Below, piece by piece: positions 61,495 to 64,000 of a DNA stretch of 64,000 nucleotides. Made by a program: the position numbers and the translations under genes. The notes below the pieces were generated by a model. The model was not told the DNA's origin, made no database searches, and saw nothing but the letters and a program-made list of their open reading frames with translations. This DNA comes from Margaritifera margaritifera (Eukaryota > Mollusca > Bivalvia > Unionida > Margaritiferidae): assembly GCA_029931535.1 (NCBI GenBank), contig JAQPZY010001660.1, forward strand, positions 1,637,001-1,701,000, written 5' to 3'. Position 1 is the stretch's first letter; the number at the start of each line of letters is the position of its first letter.

Positions 61495-61801
61495 CTGTCA
61501 GATCAGCAACAATTTCATTTATGATCAACTAGACATCATAAGCAGTCCTTTAGTGAAAATCCAAGTTTAACATGATCATCCATTCAGGAGTAGTGATAAC
61601 AAGATTGGATGTACTAGCAGAAGCCATTTTGTTTTAGGACCAGCTAGAACTTTGGCATAAATGTATGTGTAAAGTTTCATGGCCATTCTCCATATAGTTT
61701 AGGAAGAGAAGTGATAAAAAATGTGTGCTAATAGATGGAAGGTTGATGAATGACAGACTGTAGGCCATTCCCTCATTTCTACTGGTCTCTGACCAGTAGA
61801 A
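61495..61801. mobile_element. Pearl/Helentron-like element, short copy A5
   Basis: One to two core units (CATCATAAGCAGTCCTTTAG, ATCCATTCAGGAGTAGTGAT), then the standard tail, ending in the hairpin TTCTACTGGTC, loop TCT, GACCAGTAGAA (61777-61801). That is an 11-bp perfect stem. It sits inside the R6 repeat. Confidence 0.8.
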
Positions 61802-62199
61802 TTAAAAATTGTGTGAACCAAGTGATTTGTCAATATGCACATCTTCAGTTGAGGGCTGTTCCATTTAAACACACATGGTACCCAGAGAAGGCAGTTGTTA
61901 AAAAATATATCACATGGTACTCTGATTACTCAAAGAGTTTATATGAAAATAATACAAAATTCTAAATTACATCTATGGGTGACTACTCCAATTTGAAAGT
62001 GCCTTGCCTGAGTCACAAGTATGTTTTACTGGAACAGCCCAGATGACTATAATGTTTACCAAGTTTTATGGTGATCCACTGAAAACTGTGAGACTAGTTG
62101 CGTTTACATGATTATGTCATCAAAAAGAGACTTCTTATAACAAGAGCACCATAAATGCTACATTATATATCTGCCATGTTTTAAATAGTACGTAAAACC

Positions 62200-62955
62200 C
62201 TCTTTCACTGCTTGGATACTTCAATAAACATCTTCCTTGTCTTAAATGCAAGCCATGCAAAACATCTGGTTAAGGTAAAGACACAGAAACTATTTTTTCC
62301 TTACAGTCTTCAACCTACTGACCCCAAAATTGATAAGTTCCTTTCTTGTTTCAAATGCAGGCCATCAACAACATCTGGTTATGGTTCAACCCTAAAATAA
62401 ATAGGTGTCTTCCTTGTCTCAAATGCAAGCTATCTACAAAGTTCAGTCAAGTATGTGATACAGAACTTAAGTAGATTTCTGGAAATCGTTTTCCTTTTTT
62501 TCAGTTCCTGTGACACTGACCTTTGACCTTACAAGCCAAAATGATTAGGTGTCTTCCTCATCTCAAATGCAAACCATCCACAAAGTTTGGTCAAGGTAGG
62601 TGATATAGAACTCCAAATATCGTGTGAAAACCATTTGTCTTCCTAAAGACACTGTAACTTTAACTTTTTCCACCCCCTCAACAGATGTCTTTTTTTAAAA
62701 TCTTAAATACAAGTCATTTAAAAAGTTTTGGTCATGGCATCTGGTATTCAAGAAAAGTTATTATATGGAAACAGTTTTCCTTCTTTCAGTCCCTGTAACC
62801 TTGATCTTTGACCTTTTGAGTCCGAAATGAATGTTTCTTCCTTGCTGCAGTTGCAAGCTACTCACAAAATTTGGTAATGGTAGATAGTGGAAACGAAACA
62901 GGAAGCACAGACAGACATCATAACATATGCTCTGCCTTATGGTAGGTGTATAAAA
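62200..62955. repeat. Dispersed tandem-core repeat, family R3, copy 2
   Basis: Units share TTCCTTGTCTCAAATGCAAG, AAAGTTTGGTCAAGGTAGGT and GACCTTTTGAGTCC. The end CAGACATCATAACATATGCT with TGCCTTATGGTAGGTGTATA matches the end of copy 1 at 17880-17925. Confidence 0.65.
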
Positions 62956-63065
62956 ACTGCGGGAGCAAAGTGATTTGCTGATACATGCATCTTCAGGTCA
63001 TGACAACAATATTTACCATGTTTCATGGCAATCCATCAAAATTGCAAGACTTGTTGCATTCTAAA

Positions 63066-63268
63066 CATTGTGTCACTGAATGAAGGACATATGTATGGAC
63101 ATGAGGACTGTGTCAGTGAATGAAGGACATATGGATGGACATAAGGATTGTGTTACTGAATGAAGGACATATGGATGACATGAGGATTGTGTCACTGAAT
63201 GAAGGACATATGGATGGACATGAGGATTGTGTCACTGAATGAAGGACATATGGATGGACATGAGGATT
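63066..63268. repeat. 40-bp minisatellite, about five copies
   Basis: The unit is GTGTCACTGAATGAAGGACA plus TATGGATGGACATGAGGATT. Confidence 0.95.
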
Positions 63269-63634
63269 CCTATATACCCTGCCTCAATACAGGTGTAGAG
63301 GTGGGGGTATAAAAATGTTCTACCTCAGTGCATGACACATTAGCCTCTCATAAAGAGGTGGCCTCTGTTCAGAGGAGGCATTATAAGAGGGTGACCACCA
63401 CAGAAGCAAAACTTTGTATATGCATTACCAAGTTGTCAGTAGGATGATATACATGTATTACAAATGTCTCAAGTGAATAAAATTTCCTAAGTTATATTTA
63501 CAGAAAATGTTTAATATGCATTAACCAATAAGTACAAACAAACAGATTTACAGACAGGAATTGCTACAAACCATCAGTAAATCCAGCTGGTACTTAAAGA
63601 ACCCCTGATAAAATTTATACAGAGCTCTAAATAC
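63269..63634. other. Intron just downstream of the motif II exon
   Basis: TATATACCCTGCC...GGGGGTATAAAAA at 63271-63317 is a hairpin-like tail similar to those ending R3. No other feature. Confidence 0.45.
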
Positions 63635-63800
63635 CTGGTGTAAGGTCTTGTGCCTCATCTATCAGGATGTAGTCATAGTGATGCAGCTTGGGTTTTGAGA
63701 GCTGGTACAACTTAAGGTAACCATCATGGGACATGCCTACTTTTTTGTCCTGTGTGTCTTTCATCCTTTCCCAAATGTTCTCAGCATCTTCAACATATCG
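63635..63800 (-). CDS. FBH1: FBH1 exon with helicase motif II (Walker B)
   Basis: This is the first FBH1 exon visible (166 nt). It begins after a TTTTCTTCAG acceptor at a codon boundary and ends one base into a codon before a GTATTT donor (GT at 63634-63633). It reads RYVEDAENIWERMKD, then MSHDGYLKLYQL, then ILIDEAQDLTP. The MxHDGYLKL block precedes motif II in FBH1 proteins and is a family signature. DEAQD is the Walker B motif that coordinates Mg2+ and activates water for ATP hydrolysis. The leftover G joins CT of the next exon to make the alanine of the TPAI block, as in known FBH1. Nothing is degraded. Confidence 0.95.
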
Positions 63801-64000
63801 CTGAAGAAAAAAAAGTTTAATTATTTTTCAATCCTTAAACCAAATCAAAAATCCTGAGGGACATGTCAACAAAGTATGGAAATTACTGGACACAGCGAAA
63901 TCACATCATCTGAAAAATACAGTGTTGCTTCTAGGATTTTTCAAAAAGGGTCAAACTCCTCCACTGAAACTTTAAAAGTGAGCCAAACCTGCAAATAAGC

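Larger units (their letters stand above)
5802..63800 (-). other. FBH1: FBH1 (FBXO18) helicase gene, 3' part, ten exons
   Basis: Gene-level entry; the exons are listed separately. FBH1 is a 3'-5' SF1A (UvrD-like) DNA helicase and F-box protein. In animals it works in an SCF ubiquitin ligase, displaces and ubiquitylates RAD51, and acts at stalled forks in the nucleus. Ten minus-strand exons, each bounded by AG and GT with matching phases, join to 1290 nt, a multiple of three, ending in TGA. In order they carry motif II (DEAQD), motif III ([13 protein letters not shown]), motif IV (SFRFG), motif V (TAHKAKGLEF) and motif VI (LLYVAVTRAK). The F-box, Walker A and motif Ia exons lie beyond 63800, probably off the right edge. 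No promoter is in the window, and I found no convincing polyadenylation signal just after the stop. All other elements from about 5.9 to 63.6 kb are intronic. The identification rests on remembered FBH1 family sequence and the strict motif order. Confidence 0.93.

Overview
This is eukaryotic DNA: AT-rich, sparse in coding sequence, with GT-AG introns and many microsatellites, minisatellites, SINEs and transposon relics. The repeat types point to a mollusc, most likely a bivalve. They include tandem-core elements like the oyster 'pearl' repeats, a LINE 3' end with a terminal C2H2 finger of a type common in molluscs, a DIRS-like element and tRNA-headed SINEs. The species is inferred, not proven.

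One host gene spans almost the whole window on the minus strand: the 3' part of FBH1 (FBXO18), an SF1A/UvrD-type DNA helicase and SCF subunit that restrains RAD51 and acts at stressed replication forks. Ten exons (63635-63800, 57777-57913, 54799-54898, 50339-50463, 48467-48542, 46614-46802, 33541-33681, 19788-19891, 8452-8577, 5802-5927) join in frame with matching phases and GT-AG borders. They give 1290 nt: 429 codons plus a stop. Helicase motifs II to VI are present in order. The F-box and Walker A exons must lie beyond the right edge. About 98% of the 58 kb between the first and last exon seen here is intron.

The introns are filled with mobile and tandem DNA. From left to right: a DIRS-like element with inverted terminal repeats (2.2-5.5 kb); a 43-bp minisatellite (8.8-9.35 kb); a hAT relic (11.5-12.3 kb); a broken Ty3/gypsy element (13.7-16.1 kb); a pogo/Tigger relic (21.5-22.3 kb); a pearl/Helentron-like array (22.8-24.7 kb); a long broken ORF of an uncharacterised mobile family (26.0-30.9 kb); a 1.9-kb foldback element (31.4-33.3 kb); a second pearl-like array (35.7-37.1 kb); a 1380-bp LTR-like insertion with target-site duplication (38.08-39.46 kb); a partly duplicated LINE 3' end (40.8-42.3 kb); a third pearl-like array (43.2-44.1 kb); a hAT relic (44.4-45.9 kb); a hAT MITE (50.6-50.9 kb); a fourth pearl-like array with a nested hAT MITE (51.4-52.8 kb); minisatellites (54.9-56.0, 57.3-57.5, 59.6-59.8, 63.1-63.3 kb) and further dispersed tandem-core repeats.

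The two most striking observations are splice-site expansions in FBH1. (1) The last 27 nt of one intron plus the first 7 nt of the next exon are repeated about 21 times as a 34-bp minisatellite, giving a tandem series of near-identical 3' splice sites. (2) The helicase motif VI exon is followed by two further in-frame 81-bp copies of its 3' part, each ending in its own GTAAGT donor, so one open frame carries three motif VI segments and three alternative 5' splice sites.
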